Positions 44,465-53,803 of a DNA stretch of 64,000 bases are shown piece after piece. The stretch comes from Streptomyces monomycini. GTDB taxonomy: Bacteria; Actinomycetota; Actinomycetes; Streptomycetales; Streptomycetaceae. How positions within the stretch are numbered: position 1 is the stretch's first letter; the number at the start of each line of letters is the position of its first letter. The stretch spans positions 28,060 to 92,059 of the forward strand of contig NZ_JAFIQY010000035.1 of assembly GCF_022271435.1 (NCBI RefSeq). Direction: 5' to 3'. Under the pieces are notes generated by a model. The model ran no database searches. It was not told where the DNA came from and was given only the letters and a program-made list of their open reading frames with translations. The translations under genes were made by a program, and so were the position numbers.

Positions 44465-45781
44465 TCACGACGCGGGGCGCGGGGGCCGCACCGGACCGTG
44501 GTAGTGGTCGGCGACGACCCGCGCCATCGCGCCGGTGCGGTCCTCGGCCACCTCTTTCGCGGAGAAGAAGATGTGGCCGCGCACCTGCGGGTAGCCGCGG
44601 GCCAGCGTGAGGTGGCGGGAGAGTTCGGCGGGATCCTGCCAGGCGGGCGGCTGGCCCGGCGCGCCCGCCTTGTACAGCGCCTCGCCGACGCACAGCTGCA
44701 CGCGGGTGCCGGTGACCGTCTCCGACCACCAGGGCAGGAGCTTGGCGTAGTCGGCGGCGGGGAAGCCGATGTTCCAGTAGACCTGCGGCACGATGTAGTC
44801 GATCCACTCCTCGCGCACCCACTTGCGGGTGTCGGCGTAGAGGTCGTCATAGGTCTGCACACCCGCGCGGGTGTCCGAACCGGCCGGATCGGTGGCCTGG
44901 TTGCGCCATATGGCGAAGGGGCTGATACCGAACCGTACGGGCCGGTGGTGCGTACGGCGCGGCCTGCGCCACCGTCCTCGGCCGCTCCGGCCGGGCCACC
45001 GGCCGCCGTCCGGCGACCGCGCGTCCCGCACCCGCTCCGCGGTCTCGCGCACCAGCAGGTCGATGTTGTCGCGCCGCCAGTCCGCCCGGGTCGCGAAGTC
45101 CCCGCCGTACTCCTCGTACGCGGCGTCGTCGTCGAAGGTCTGGCCCGCCACCGGGTACGGGTAGAAGTAGTCGTCGAAGTGGACGCCGTCGATGTCGTAG
45201 CGCTCCACCGCGTCGAGGATCGCGTCCTGCACGAAGGCGCGGACCTCGGGCAGCCCCGGGTTGTAGTACAGCTTGCCGCCGTACGGCACGGCCCAGTCCG
45301 GACGCAGCCGCGCCGGATGGGTCGGCACCAGCCGCGACGGGTCGGTGTGGTTGGCGATGCGGTACGGGTTGAACCAGGCGTGCAGCTCCAGGCCGCGCCG
45401 GTGGGCCTCGCGCACGGCGAAGCCGAGCGGGTCCCAGCCGGGGTCCCGGCCCTGGACGCCGGTCAGGTACTCCGACCAGGGCTCGTACGGGGACGGCCAG
45501 AGCGCGTCCGCCGTCGGCCGCACCTGGAAGACCACCGTGTTCAGGCGGCGTGCCACCGCCGCGTCCAGGTACGCGCGCAGTTCGGCCTGCTGCGAGGCGG
45601 CGGGCAGGCCCGCCTTGGAGGGCCAGTCCCGGTTGGCGACCGTGGCCAGCCACATGCCGCGGAACTCCGGCCGGCCGGCGTCCGCACCACGGCCGCGGGC
45701 CGCCGCGCTCCCCGGCGCCGGTGCCGCGGCGGCCGCCGAGAGAGCCGCGACCGCGAACGCTCTGCGTGTGATCCGTCTCAT
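44465..45781 (-). CDS. GH10-like (DUF187) glycosyl hydrolase, exported
   Basis: A 438-residue protein. A Tat-type signal (MRRITRRAFAVAALS, then ending near SAAAR) leads to the DUF187/GHL10 TIM barrel with FRGMWLATVANRDWP, NTVVFQVRPTADALW, YDIDGVHFDDYFYP and the IDYIVPQVYWNIGF motif; the paired aspartates of FDD are the likely catalytic or metal residues. The family contains lipoproteins and secreted enzymes acting on cell-wall or exopolysaccharide glycans. A basic insertion near residue 290 lies between barrel strands. ATG 45781 opens the signal peptide. Confidence 0.9.
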   Translation of the reverse strand: MRRITRRAFAVAALSAAAAAPAPGSAAARGRGADAGRPEFRGMWLATVANRDWPSKAGLPAASQQAELRAYLDAAVARRLNTVVFQVRPTADALWPSPYEPWSEYLTGVQGRDPGWDPLGFAVREAHRRGLELHAWFNPYRIANHTDPSRLVPTHPARLRPDWAVPYGGKLYYNPGLPEVRAFVQDAILDAVERYDIDGVHFDDYFYPYPVAGQTFDDDAAYEEYGGDFATRADWRRDNIDLLVRETAERVRDARSPDGGRWPGRSGRGRWRRPRRTHHRPVRFGISPFAIWRNQATDPAGSDTRAGVQTYDDLYADTRKWVREEWIDYIVPQVYWNIGFPAADYAKLLPWWSETVTGTRVQLCVGEALYKAGAPGQPPAWQDPAELSRHLTLARGYPQVRGHIFFSAKEVAEDRTGAMARVVADHYHGPVRPPRPAS

Positions 45782-45961
45782 GCCGCGCCCCCAAAGTGTC
45801 CGGAACGTCCGTCTCAGGACACCAGAATGCCCGCCCCTGCCCCCGCCGCACAGCATTCCGCGGAGTAACGTCGGGGCCGAGGCGGACGCCGGGGTCCCTT
45901 GCCGCAGGTACGGACGGTCCCGCGCGCCCCGCCGGACCCCGAGATCAGCGAAAGGCACGAT

Positions 45962-46819
45962 GTGACCGACATCGAACGCGTCGGAGTGGTGGGCTGCGGC
46001 CAGATGGGCGCCGGTATCGCCGAGGTGTGCGCCCGCTCCGGCCTGGACGTGATGGTCGCTGAGACCACCGGCGAGGCGCTGGAGCTGGGCCGTACGCGGC
46101 TGACCAACTCCCTCGGCAAGGCAGCCGAGCGCGGCAAGATCACCGTCGCCGAGCGCGACGCGACGCTGGACCGGCTCAGCTTCACCACCGACCTCGGTGA
46201 GTTCGCCGACCGCGACCTCGTCATCGAGGCGGTCGTGGAGAACGAGCAGGTCAAGACGGAGATCTTCCAGGTCCTCGACCAGGTGATCACCCGCCCGGAC
46301 GCGATCCTGGCCTCCAACACCTCCTCCATCCCGCTGGTGAAGCTGGCCGTCGCGACCTCCCGCCCGGACCAGGTCATCGGCATCCACTTCTTCAACCCGG
46401 CGCCGGTGCAGAAGCTGGTCGAGCTGATCCCCGCGCTGACCACAGGCGAGGAAACGATCAAGCGGGCGGAGGCGCTGGTCCAGAACGTGCTGGGCAAGCA
46501 CGCCATCCGCGCCCAGGACCGCTCCGGCTTCGTCGTGAACGCGCTGCTGATCCCGTACCTGCTCTCCGCGATCCGGATGTTCGAGTCCGGTATCGCCAGC
46601 CGCGAGGACATCGACAACGGCATGGAGATGGGCTGCGCCCACCCGATGGGCCCGCTCAAGCTCTCCGACCTGATCGGCCTGGACACGGTCGCCTCGGTCG
46701 CCACCTCGATGTACGAGGAGTACAAGGAAGCCCTCTACGCCGCTCCCCCGCTGCTGGCGCGCATGGTCGACGCGGGCCGCCTCGGCCGCAAGACCGGGTC
46801 GGGGTTCTACTCGTACTGA
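45962..46819 (+). CDS. 3-hydroxybutyryl-CoA dehydrogenase
   Basis: A 285-residue NAD(P)-dependent dehydrogenase of the Hbd/PaaH family. GVVGCGQMGAGIAE is the dinucleotide site, NTSSIPL and GIHFFNPAPVQKLVEL carry the catalytic serine and histidine, and SGFVVNALLIPYL and LDLIG-like helices form the dimer domain. It reduces acetoacetyl-CoA or oxidises 3-hydroxyacyl-CoA in fatty acid, butanoate or ethylmalonyl-CoA metabolism. GTG 45962 with GAAAGG upstream is the start. It stands alone, followed by a strong hairpin terminator at 46950. Confidence 0.95.
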   Translation: MTDIERVGVVGCGQMGAGIAEVCARSGLDVMVAETTGEALELGRTRLTNSLGKAAERGKITVAERDATLDRLSFTTDLGEFADRDLVIEAVVENEQVKTEIFQVLDQVITRPDAILASNTSSIPLVKLAVATSRPDQVIGIHFFNPAPVQKLVELIPALTTGEETIKRAEALVQNVLGKHAIRAQDRSGFVVNALLIPYLLSAIRMFESGIASREDIDNGMEMGCAHPMGPLKLSDLIGLDTVASVATSMYEEYKEALYAAPPLLARMVDAGRLGRKTGSGFYSY

Positions 46820-46949
46820 TCCGGTACTGATCCGGTACGCGGCTCGTACGTGACACGTCCCGATCCGTACCGATCCGTACCAATCCGCATTGCTCCGTAC
46901 TGATCCAGTACGGAGATCGTGCGCCACGGCGCACCCCGCACCCAGAAGT

Positions 46950-46981
46950 AAGGGCGGGACCGGTGCCCCGGTCCCGCCCTT
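46950..46981 (+). terminator. Strong hairpin terminator
   Basis: A perfect 14-bp stem (AAGGGCGGGACCGG and its complement) around a TGCC loop, followed by TCTCC. It lies 130 bases after the dehydrogenase, behind a degenerate array of GATCCGTAC-like words (46820-46918). Confidence 0.9.
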
Positions 46982-47206
46982 CTCCGCGTCGCCGGTGCGA
47001 AGCCCGCGACCGTCCGTGCCGCCCGCCGTCCCCGATTCCCTGAGTGACGCCCCCCGTCGTGGTCCGCCCGCCGCTCGGGGGAAAGACGGCGGGCGGACAA
47101 CCGGCCGATGGGCGCCCGTCCACCGGCAGCGGCCCCCGTTGAAACCAGCGTCGGCCTTGTGGGCCGTGACCGGGAGCGTGTGAAGGCGGCCTCTTCGGGT
47201 GCGGGG

Positions 47207-47223
47207 TTCGCACCCCGTGTGAA
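47207..47223. promoter_or_regulatory. Palindromic operator candidate, copy 1
   Basis: TTCGCAC-N3-GTGTGAA, a 7-3-7 inverted repeat with one mismatch, 167 bases before the small membrane protein gene at 47390. The same 17-bp pattern recurs at 49709-49725. Confidence 0.6.
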
Positions 47224-47259
47224 ACGGGCACTCCCCCGGCGGCCGTCACGGCGGGTGAC

Positions 47260-47276
47260 TTCGCACGGGGTGTGCG
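47260..47276. promoter_or_regulatory. Palindromic operator candidate, copy 2
   Basis: TTCGCAC-N3-GTGTGCG, a weaker copy of the 47207 site with the last two bases changed, 36 bases further along. CTTCGCACGGGGTGTG is shared base-for-base with the copy at 49.7 kb. Confidence 0.5.
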
Positions 47277-47389
47277 CGGCAGACCCGCATATTCGCCCCG
47301 CACACGCTCCCCCCGTACGTGCCGAGGCAGTTGACTGGTGCGCGTATGGACAACGAAGTCCCGCCCGAGAGAGGAATGAGGAGCGGACC

Positions 47390-47647
47390 GTGACCGCCCA
47401 CCCCGAACCCGACCTGGTTGCCACCGACATGGCGGAGTTGAGACGCTGCCTCGATGTGCGGACGGCACGTGTCGACGGCCAACTGGCGCTGCTCGCGCAG
47501 CGCTCCGAACAGAACGAGCGTGACGCGGGCGACATGCAGGCCCGCGTCACGCGGTTGGAGCACGGCCGCTGGCCGCTGCCCTCCATCGCCGCACTCACGG
47601 GGCTCGCGGCGCTGGCGATCGCCGTATGGCAGGCGATGGGGCGCTGA
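47390..47647 (+). CDS. Small coiled-coil membrane-anchored protein
   Basis: An 85-residue protein: a helical charged N-terminal part (MAELRRCLDVRTARVDGQLALLAQRSEQNER, probable coiled coil) followed by one C-terminal membrane segment (LPSIAALTGLAALAIAVW). This layout recalls small phage-derived membrane proteins, but no phage genes are nearby. The GTG at 47390 has GAGGAGCGG close upstream; the longer frame is poor coding sequence. It is preceded by two palindromic operator candidates. Confidence 0.65.
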   Translation: MTAHPEPDLVATDMAELRRCLDVRTARVDGQLALLAQRSEQNERDAGDMQARVTRLEHGRWPLPSIAALTGLAALAIAVWQAMGR

Positions 47648-47689
47648 GGCCGGCGGGCCGGCGGCGCGCCGAACGCGCCGCGGCCCGGG

Positions 47690-48220
47690 TCACCCCAGCC
47701 GGATGTGATGCAGCAGCAGCAGAGCGGCCGCCATGTTGGCGGCCGGCACCTCCCCTCGCGCGATCATGTCGGGTACCAGTTTCAGGGGGACCCACTCCCG
47801 TTTGTCGGACTCGAAGTCGTCCTCGGGATGGCCCACGTACGCGCCCTGGTCGGACCAGAAGATGTGGTGCCGGGCGTCCGTGAGGCCGTTGGACGGCTCC
47901 ACGGAGAGGAGGTGTTCGAGGGGGCCGGGGCGCCACCCGGTCTCCTCCTCCATCTCCCGGGCGGCCGCGGCGGCGATGTCCTCGCCGTCCTCGACCACGC
48001 CTGCGGCGAGTTCCCATCCCCAGGTGTCGGTGATGAAGCGGTGCCGCCACAGCAGCAGCACCTCGTTGGCCTCGTTGACCACTGTGGCCACGGCGACGGG
48101 CCGCAGCCGGATCAGGAAGTGATCCAGATGGCGGCCGTCGGGGAGTTCGACATCGGCGAGGTTGACCCGGAACCAGCGGTTCTCGTACACGGTCTGCTCA
48201 CTGAGATTCTTCCATCGCAC
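47690..48220 (-). CDS. Nudix hydrolase
   Basis: A 176-residue Nudix protein. The box G74-x5-E-x7-REMEEETGW fits GX5EX7REUXEEXGU exactly, so it should be catalytically active with Mg2+. The N-terminal ENRWFRVNLADVELPDG strand pair and overall length resemble ADP-ribose pyrophosphatases, but the substrate is not fixed. It follows the NsdA-like regulator by 49 bases and is probably cotranscribed with it. Confidence 0.9.
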   Translation of the reverse strand: MRWKNLSEQTVYENRWFRVNLADVELPDGRHLDHFLIRLRPVAVATVVNEANEVLLLWRHRFITDTWGWELAAGVVEDGEDIAAAAAREMEEETGWRPGPLEHLLSVEPSNGLTDARHHIFWSDQGAYVGHPEDDFESDKREWVPLKLVPDMIARGEVPAANMAAALLLLHHIRLG

Positions 48221-48269
48221 GTATGTGCCACCTTCCGCCGTTGAGCAGGCAAGGTGACACGGGCCGGCC

Positions 48270-49607
48270 TCACAGTGGAACGCGCAGCGCCTCGTCGATC
48301 AGATCGGCAGCCCGGTCGGTGGCGGACCCTCCGGTTTCGGCCAGGTGCTCGCGCACCGCCCGCAGCCGGTCCCGTAACCGCTGCGACTCCATTCCCCGCG
48401 CCTGTTCGGTCATCTGCGCGGCGTTGGCCACAGCCTGGTCCGCGTCCCCTTGGCGCAGCTCGATATGGGTGAGCATGGCCAGCCGGTGGACCCGGCCCCG
48501 GTCGTGCGCGGGGGTGTCGACGGCGGCGTCCGCATGGGCCCGGGCGGCCCGCAGGTCCCCCAGGCTCAGCAGCGCCTCCGCCACTTGGACGTTCACCAGG
48601 CCCGGCTGGACGTAATCCGTTTCGTCGGGTTCCTGACCAGGGCGGATGCGCTCGGCCGCCGCCTCCGCACGCCGGATGCAGGAGAGCGCGCTCGCGCCGT
48701 CCCCCAGGCGCGCGTACGCCTTGGCCTGCATCGCGTAGAGGTCCGCCGCGAGTGCCGGGGTGATCTGCGGCCCCGCCGCCCGCAGGGCGGCCTCCGCGAA
48801 GGCGACCGCCTGACGGTACTCCCGTACGAACAGGGACTGGTTGACCAGCAGCGCGATGACGTACGCGCCGAGCCCCCGGTCCCCGCTCGCCTTGGCCAGC
48901 CGCAGCGCCTGATGGAAGTAGCGCTGGGCCAGCCCGAGGGCGTCCGAGTCGTACGCACAGATTCCCGCGACGGCCACCAGCCCGCCGGTGGCCCGGTGGA
49001 GCTGACGGCCCGTCGCGTCGGTGTAGCTGCCGCGCAGCAGCGGCGCCGCCTCGGTGTTGAGGAATCCCACGATCCGCGTTCTCGTCGCGATACCACCCGC
49101 CTTCCGGTACATCTGCTCGTAGTGCGTACGCGCCGCGCGGAGCATTTCGATGTCCGCCATGGAGACCCTGGTCAGGCCGGTCCGGGACACGTCGGAGTCC
49201 TCGGGCGGGTTCTCCCACTCCCAGACGGGGATGACCGCCGAGGTACCGGTGAGGGCGGGGGCGGACAGCACATGGGGGCGCTGCTGCTCGTCGGAACGCC
49301 ACAGCGCGGTGGCCCGTTCCACGAAGCCGGAGAGCGGCGTGTCCGGGGCGCGGCGCACCCCCGGCCGGCTCAGTCCGATGTCGTCGAGCCCCACCGCGCG
49401 GTGCAGCCGCTCGCTGAGCACCTCGCAGATGAGGTCGGGCACCTGGCCCCGCGGCCGCTGGCCCTTCAGCCACCGGGCCACGGCCGTGTGTTCGTAGCGC
49501 AGCGCGAGTCCGCGCTGCCGGCCGAGCTGGTTGACGTGCAGCGCCAGCCCGGCGTGCGATATGCCTGCCTCGTCGAGAATCGCGTCGAGCAGGCTGTTGG
49601 GCTCCAT
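48270..49607 (-). CDS. NsdA-like TPR regulator
   Basis: A 445-residue regulator. The N-terminal block (LLDAILDEAGISHAGLALHVNQLGRQRGLALRYEHTAVARWLKGQRPRGQVPDLI in part) is the atypical HTH of the Streptomyces NsdA group, negative regulators of sporulation and antibiotic production, and the rest is tetratricopeptide-like helices (about 150-445). It is shorter than classical NsdA of about 500 residues, so it is a paralogue rather than NsdA itself. RBS CAGGAGG is visible before ATG 49607. Upstream lie a CTCAA-N6-TTGAG repeat and the TTCGCAC-N3-GTGTGAA palindrome, either of which could be an autoregulatory site. Confidence 0.85.
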   Translation of the reverse strand: MEPNSLLDAILDEAGISHAGLALHVNQLGRQRGLALRYEHTAVARWLKGQRPRGQVPDLICEVLSERLHRAVGLDDIGLSRPGVRRAPDTPLSGFVERATALWRSDEQQRPHVLSAPALTGTSAVIPVWEWENPPEDSDVSRTGLTRVSMADIEMLRAARTHYEQMYRKAGGIATRTRIVGFLNTEAAPLLRGSYTDATGRQLHRATGGLVAVAGICAYDSDALGLAQRYFHQALRLAKASGDRGLGAYVIALLVNQSLFVREYRQAVAFAEAALRAAGPQITPALAADLYAMQAKAYARLGDGASALSCIRRAEAAAERIRPGQEPDETDYVQPGLVNVQVAEALLSLGDLRAARAHADAAVDTPAHDRGRVHRLAMLTHIELRQGDADQAVANAAQMTEQARGMESQRLRDRLRAVREHLAETGGSATDRAADLIDEALRVPL

Positions 49608-49672
49608 GGTGCCCTCCTGACGAGGCCGCCCCGCCCTCCCCCGGCCGGGACGACCGCTCGTAGACTTGTCGA

Positions 49673-49725
49673 CTCAACACCCCTTGAGATCAGCGTAATC
49701 AAGCGGGCTTCGCACGGGGTGTGAA
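49673..49725 (-). promoter_or_regulatory. Two inverted repeats upstream of the NsdA-like gene
   Basis: CTCAA (49673-49677) and TTGAG (49684-49688) are six bases apart; TTCGCAC (49709-49715) and GTGTGAA (49719-49725) form the same 7-3-7 palindrome seen at 47207. They occupy the probable promoter region of the minus-strand NsdA-like gene. Confidence 0.6.
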
Positions 49726-49741
49726 CCGGCCGCGCCCTGCT

Positions 49742-50968
49742 TCACTCCGCCCGGCCCGCCCGGACGCGCCCGCGTGCCAGGGCTGCCGGGTCCGCCCCGG
49801 CGGGTACCCGCAGGCGGTCGTTGCACAGCACCAGCAGCGCCACGTCGTCGGAGAGCCGCCCGCCGCAATGGCGCAGCAGCGCGGCCCGTACGCCTTCGAC
49901 GACCGCGGAGGCGCGGCAGTCCCGGACCGACCGGACGCTCTCGTCGAGCGCCTGCGGCAGCGGGAAGAACGTGCCGTCGGCGTCCCGCGCGTCCATGGCC
50001 CCGTCGGTGTGCAGGAAGATCGCCTGGCCGGGCAGCAGTGGCGGGCAGTCGGTCACCGGCAGTTCGGCGGGCAGCGGGAAGAGGCCGAGCGGCGGCATCG
50101 GTTCGCCGGGCGCGTCCGGCAGCGCGCCGCTGCGGCTGAGGCGGTACGGCCAGGGGTGCCCGCAGTTGAGGGTCCGTACGGCGCCGTCCCGGGCGATCTC
50201 CACCAGCAGCAGCGTCACGAACTCCTCGGACAGCGGGTTCTCCGGCTCCCCGCCGCCTGCCGACGGGTGCTCCGCGCGCGCCCGCTCCCGCAGGTGCCGG
50301 TGCAGCGCGCGCTCCAGGCGGCGGAGCACGCTGCCCAGTTCCGGCTCGTCGTGCACGGCCTCACGGAAGCTGCCGAGCACCGCGGCGACCGTGCCCAGGG
50401 CGCCGAGGCCGTGGCCGCGCACGTCGCCGATGACGACCCGTACGCCGTGCCGGGTCGCCACGACGTCGTACAGATCGCCGCCGACCGTCGCGGCCTCGCC
50501 CGCCGCCAGGTGGTCGGCGGCGACCACGATGCCGTCCACCCGTGAGGGCGGCGGGCGCAGCAGCACCTGCTGCGCCACGGTGGCCACCTCCTTCGTACGC
50601 TCCAGCTCCCGCAGCAGGCGCAGGCGCCGGCCGGCGGTCAGGTAGCTGGCGGCGACGACCACGAGGACGGCGCAGCAGGTGCCGACCCGGGTGAGGGGGT
50701 GCGCCCCGGAGGAGACCGTCCCGAGGGGCAGCAGCGCGAGCAGGGCGCACAGACCGCCGAGCACGACGCACTGACGCCGGCCGGTGCCGGCGCAGGCTAT
50801 GGCAGGGGCCGCGGCGAGGAGTTGGAGGAACTGGCCTTCGGCGGGGGTGCACAGCTCCCAGACCACCACGCCGAGCACCCACAGGCCGGGCAGCACGAGA
50901 ACGAAGGCCCGCCGGGCCCGCGCGGCCCGCGGCCGCGCGGCACTCCGCCGCGCCCAGGATCGGATCAT
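49742..50968 (-). CDS. Membrane-anchored SpoIIE-type PP2C phosphatase
   Basis: A 408-residue protein with several N-terminal membrane helices (to about residue 110), a short linker (LLRELERTKEVATVAQQVLLRPPP) and a SpoIIE/PPM phosphatase domain with the metal aspartates in VGGDLYDVV, IGDVRGHGLGA, FLHTDGAMDAR and LSDDVALLVL. Such enzymes dephosphorylate anti-sigma antagonists. GGGGGGA nine bases before the ATG at 50968 supports that start over the TTG at 50989. It could in principle act with HATPase regulators such as the one at 3877, but no partner is adjacent. Confidence 0.9.
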   Translation of the reverse strand: MIRSWARRSAARPRAARARRAFVLVLPGLWVLGVVVWELCTPAEGQFLQLLAAAPAIACAGTGRRQCVVLGGLCALLALLPLGTVSSGAHPLTRVGTCCAVLVVVAASYLTAGRRLRLLRELERTKEVATVAQQVLLRPPPSRVDGIVVAADHLAAGEAATVGGDLYDVVATRHGVRVVIGDVRGHGLGALGTVAAVLGSFREAVHDEPELGSVLRRLERALHRHLRERARAEHPSAGGGEPENPLSEEFVTLLLVEIARDGAVRTLNCGHPWPYRLSRSGALPDAPGEPMPPLGLFPLPAELPVTDCPPLLPGQAIFLHTDGAMDARDADGTFFPLPQALDESVRSVRDCRASAVVEGVRAALLRHCGGRLSDDVALLVLCNDRLRVPAGADPAALARGRVRAGRAE

Positions 50969-51217
50969 GCCGATGCTTCCCCCCAGCAACCATCGAGGCG
51001 GTCGGCCCGGTCCCGCGGCAGACCCGCTGTCTGAGCAAGCCGCATCGTCCGCTGACGATTCTTGCGACCGCGTGTGCTCAAACGGATACGTTGCGCTCTG
51101 ATCTCACCCGATCGGATGAAGGTCGGCACACCGGTCGCCACGACACACCGTCTCCACGACGCACCGGCCGCCACGACACCACCGGTCGCCACCACGCACC
51201 GGCCGCCAGCACGCACC
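50969..51217. other. Spacer with degenerate CACCGG-type repeats
   Basis: No gene. From about 51120 to 51217 it consists of degenerate 27-30 bp relatives of CCGGCCGCCACGACACCA, directly before the pheT terminator. Confidence 0.5.
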
Positions 51218-51256
51218 GGGGCCCGGCGACGAACCTCGGGTTCGTCGCCGGGCCCC
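51218..51256 (-). terminator. pheST terminator
   Basis: A perfect 16-bp stem (51218-51233 with 51241-51256) around CCTCGGG, 19 bases beyond the pheT stop. Confidence 0.9.
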
Positions 51257-51274
51257 GCCGGGATCGCGTGTGGC

Positions 51275-53803
51275 TCAGGCGCCGCGCAGCACCGCGCCCG
51301 TCCGCTCGACCGCTGCCGCGACCGCCGCGTCACGGGCGGCGGACGCCTCGTCGGCGGTCAGCGTGCGGTCGGGTGCCCGGAAGCGCAGCGCGTAGGCCAG
51401 GGACTTCTTGCCCTCGCCCACCTGCTCGCCGGTGAACACGTCGAACAGCCGCAGCGATTCGAGCAGCTCGCCCGCGCCGGAACGGAGCGCCGTCTCGACC
51501 TCCGCCGCCGGGACCGACGCGTCCACGATCAGCGCGACGTCCTGGGTGGCGACCGGGAAGGTGGAGATCCGCGGGGCCTGGACGGCACCCGCTCCCGCCC
51601 GCTCCACGCGGTCCAGGTCGATCTCCATCGCACCGGTGCGCTCCGGCAGGCCCAGCGCCTTGGTGACGCGCGGGTGCAGCTCACCGGCGTTGCCGACGAG
51701 CACCTCCTCGCCGTCGATCAGCGCGAGCAGCGCCGCGCAGCGGCCCGGGTGGAAGGGCGCGTGCTGGTCCTGGCGCACGATCAGCTCGACGCCCGCCTCG
51801 CGTGCCACGGTGCGGCCCGCCTCGACGGCGTCCGCCCAGGTCGCCGGGCGGCCCTTGCCCCACCAGCCGTCCTGCTCGCGGGCACCGGCGAACACCGCCG
51901 CGACGTGGCGCGGCTGCTCGGGCAGCGCGGCGTCCAGCGCGGCGATCTCCTCGTCGGTCGGCCGGCGGTCGACGGGCAGCCGTACGGACGGCTTCTCGTC
52001 GCCGGTCGGCCGGAAGACCAGGCCGGTCTCGAAGAGCGCGAGGTCGTGCGAGCCGCGGCCGTCGTTGCGGCGCAGCGCGCCGAGCAGGCCGGGGAGCAGC
52101 GTCGTACGGAGCAGCGGCTCCTCGTCCGAGAGCGGGTTGACCAGCCGCACGGTCCGGCGGCGCGGGTCGTCGTCCTCGATGCCGAGCTGGTCGAGCACCG
52201 TCTCGCCGATGAACGGGTAGTTCAGCGCCTCGACGTAACCGGCGCCGGCCAGCGCGCGGCCGACCCGGCGGTGCAGCCGCTGACGCTCGGTCAGGCCCCG
52301 CCCGGCGGGCGGCCTGGGCAGCGTGGAGGGCAGGTTCTCGTAACCCTCCAAGCGGATGACCTCTTCGGCGAGGTCGTTGGGGTCGGTCAGGTCGGGCCGC
52401 CAGGACGGCACCGTCACGACCAGCTCGTCCTGGCCGTACACATCGCAGCCGACCTGCTGGAGGCGGCGTACGACGGTCTCACGGCCGTACGTGACGCCCG
52501 CGACGCGGTCCGGGTGGTCCGCGCGCACGGTGATCGTGCGCGGCCCGCTGGGCGAGACGACCTCGGTGACGCCGGCCTCGGCGGTGCCGCCCGCGAGCAG
52601 CACCAGCAGGTCGACGGTGCGCTGCGCCGCGGCGGACGCGGCCTGCGGGTCCACGCCGCGCTCGAAGCGCTTGGACGCCTCGGAGGTCAGCCGGTGACGG
52701 CGGGCCGTGCGGGCGATGGAGACCGCGTCGAAGTGCGCGGCCTCGACCACGACCTCGGTGGTGCCGTTGACCAGACCGGTCTCCGGGTCGGCCACCGCGT
52801 CCGCGATCTCGGTGTTGGCACCGCCCATCACGCCCGCGAGGCCGATGGGGCCGCGGTTGTCGGTGATGACGAGGTCACCGGCGTCCAGGACGCGCTTCGT
52901 GCCGTCCAGGGTCGTCAGCTTCTCGCCGGGCTCCGCGCGGCGCACGCCGATGGTGCCGTCCACGCGGGAGCGGTCGTAGGCGTGCAGCGGCTGGCCGAGC
53001 TCCAGCATCACGTAGTTGGTGACGTCCACGGCCAGCGAGATCGGGCGCATGCCGGCCTTCTGGAGGCGGCGCCGCAGCCAGATCGGGGAGCGCGCCTCCG
53101 GGTCCAGCCCGACGACCGTACGGGCCGTGAAGCGGTCGCAGCCCATCGGGTCGGCGACCTTGACCGGGTAGCCGAAGGAGTTCGGCGGCGGCACGTCCAG
53201 CAGCGCGGGGTCGCGCAGCGGCAGGCCGTAGGCGATGGCGGCCTCGCGGGCGATGCCGCGCATGGACAGGCAGTCGCCGCGGTTGGCGGTGACGGCGATG
53301 TCCAGGACCTCGTCGACGAGCTGGAGCAGCTCGATGGCGTCGGTGCCGGGCTCGTACTCCGGCGGCAGCACGATGATGCCGCCGCTCCCGTCGTCGCCCA
53401 TGCCCAGCTCGTCGCCCGAGCAGATCATGCCGTGCGAGACCTTGCCGTACGTCTTTCGCGCGGCGATCTTGAAGTCGCCGGGCAGGGTGGCGCCGGGGAG
53501 CACCACGACGACCTTGTCGCCGACCGCGAAGTTGCGGGCGCCGCAGACGATCTCCTGCGGCTCACCGGTGCCGTTGGCCTGGCCGACGTCGACCGTGCAG
53601 AAGCGGATCGGCTTCTTGAAGCCCTCCAGCTCCTCGATGGTCAGCACCTTGCCGACGACCAGGGGGCCTTCCAGACCGGCGCCCAGCTGCTCGACGGTCT
53701 CGACCTCCAGACCGGTGGCGACGAGTTTGGCCTGTACGTCCCGGCCGGACTCGCCGTCCGGCAGGTCGACGTACTCCCGCAGCCAAGAAAGCGGGACCCG
53801 CAT
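51275..53803 (-). CDS. pheT: Phenylalanine-tRNA ligase beta subunit
   Basis: An 842-residue PheRS beta chain. Domains in order: an N-terminal tRNA-binding OB-fold module (about 40-150), the B3/B4 editing domain, the B5 DNA-binding-like domain, the catalytic-like core and a C-terminal FDX-ACB anticodon-binding domain ending at RGA. Length and order are normal. Its ATG overlaps the pheS stop by one base. The alpha2-beta2 enzyme charges tRNA-Phe. Confidence 0.98.
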   Translation of the reverse strand: MRVPLSWLREYVDLPDGESGRDVQAKLVATGLEVETVEQLGAGLEGPLVVGKVLTIEELEGFKKPIRFCTVDVGQANGTGEPQEIVCGARNFAVGDKVVVVLPGATLPGDFKIAARKTYGKVSHGMICSGDELGMGDDGSGGIIVLPPEYEPGTDAIELLQLVDEVLDIAVTANRGDCLSMRGIAREAAIAYGLPLRDPALLDVPPPNSFGYPVKVADPMGCDRFTARTVVGLDPEARSPIWLRRRLQKAGMRPISLAVDVTNYVMLELGQPLHAYDRSRVDGTIGVRRAEPGEKLTTLDGTKRVLDAGDLVITDNRGPIGLAGVMGGANTEIADAVADPETGLVNGTTEVVVEAAHFDAVSIARTARRHRLTSEASKRFERGVDPQAASAAAQRTVDLLVLLAGGTAEAGVTEVVSPSGPRTITVRADHPDRVAGVTYGRETVVRRLQQVGCDVYGQDELVVTVPSWRPDLTDPNDLAEEVIRLEGYENLPSTLPRPPAGRGLTERQRLHRRVGRALAGAGYVEALNYPFIGETVLDQLGIEDDDPRRRTVRLVNPLSDEEPLLRTTLLPGLLGALRRNDGRGSHDLALFETGLVFRPTGDEKPSVRLPVDRRPTDEEIAALDAALPEQPRHVAAVFAGAREQDGWWGKGRPATWADAVEAGRTVAREAGVELIVRQDQHAPFHPGRCAALLALIDGEEVLVGNAGELHPRVTKALGLPERTGAMEIDLDRVERAGAGAVQAPRISTFPVATQDVALIVDASVPAAEVETALRSGAGELLESLRLFDVFTGEQVGEGKKSLAYALRFRAPDRTLTADEASAARDAAVAAAVERTGAVLRGA

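Larger units (their letters stand above)
46982..47389. other. Non-coding region with recurrent palindromes
   Basis: No gene is seen. It holds two copies of a 17-bp palindrome (listed separately) and GTGCGAAGCCCGC at 46994-47006, a word repeated upstream of the NsdA-like gene at 49.7 kb. Confidence 0.5.

Noticed and set aside
48270..49607. NsdA itself
   Set aside because: The N-terminal block matches the family but the protein is about 55 residues shorter and sits in a different neighbourhood; called NsdA-like.
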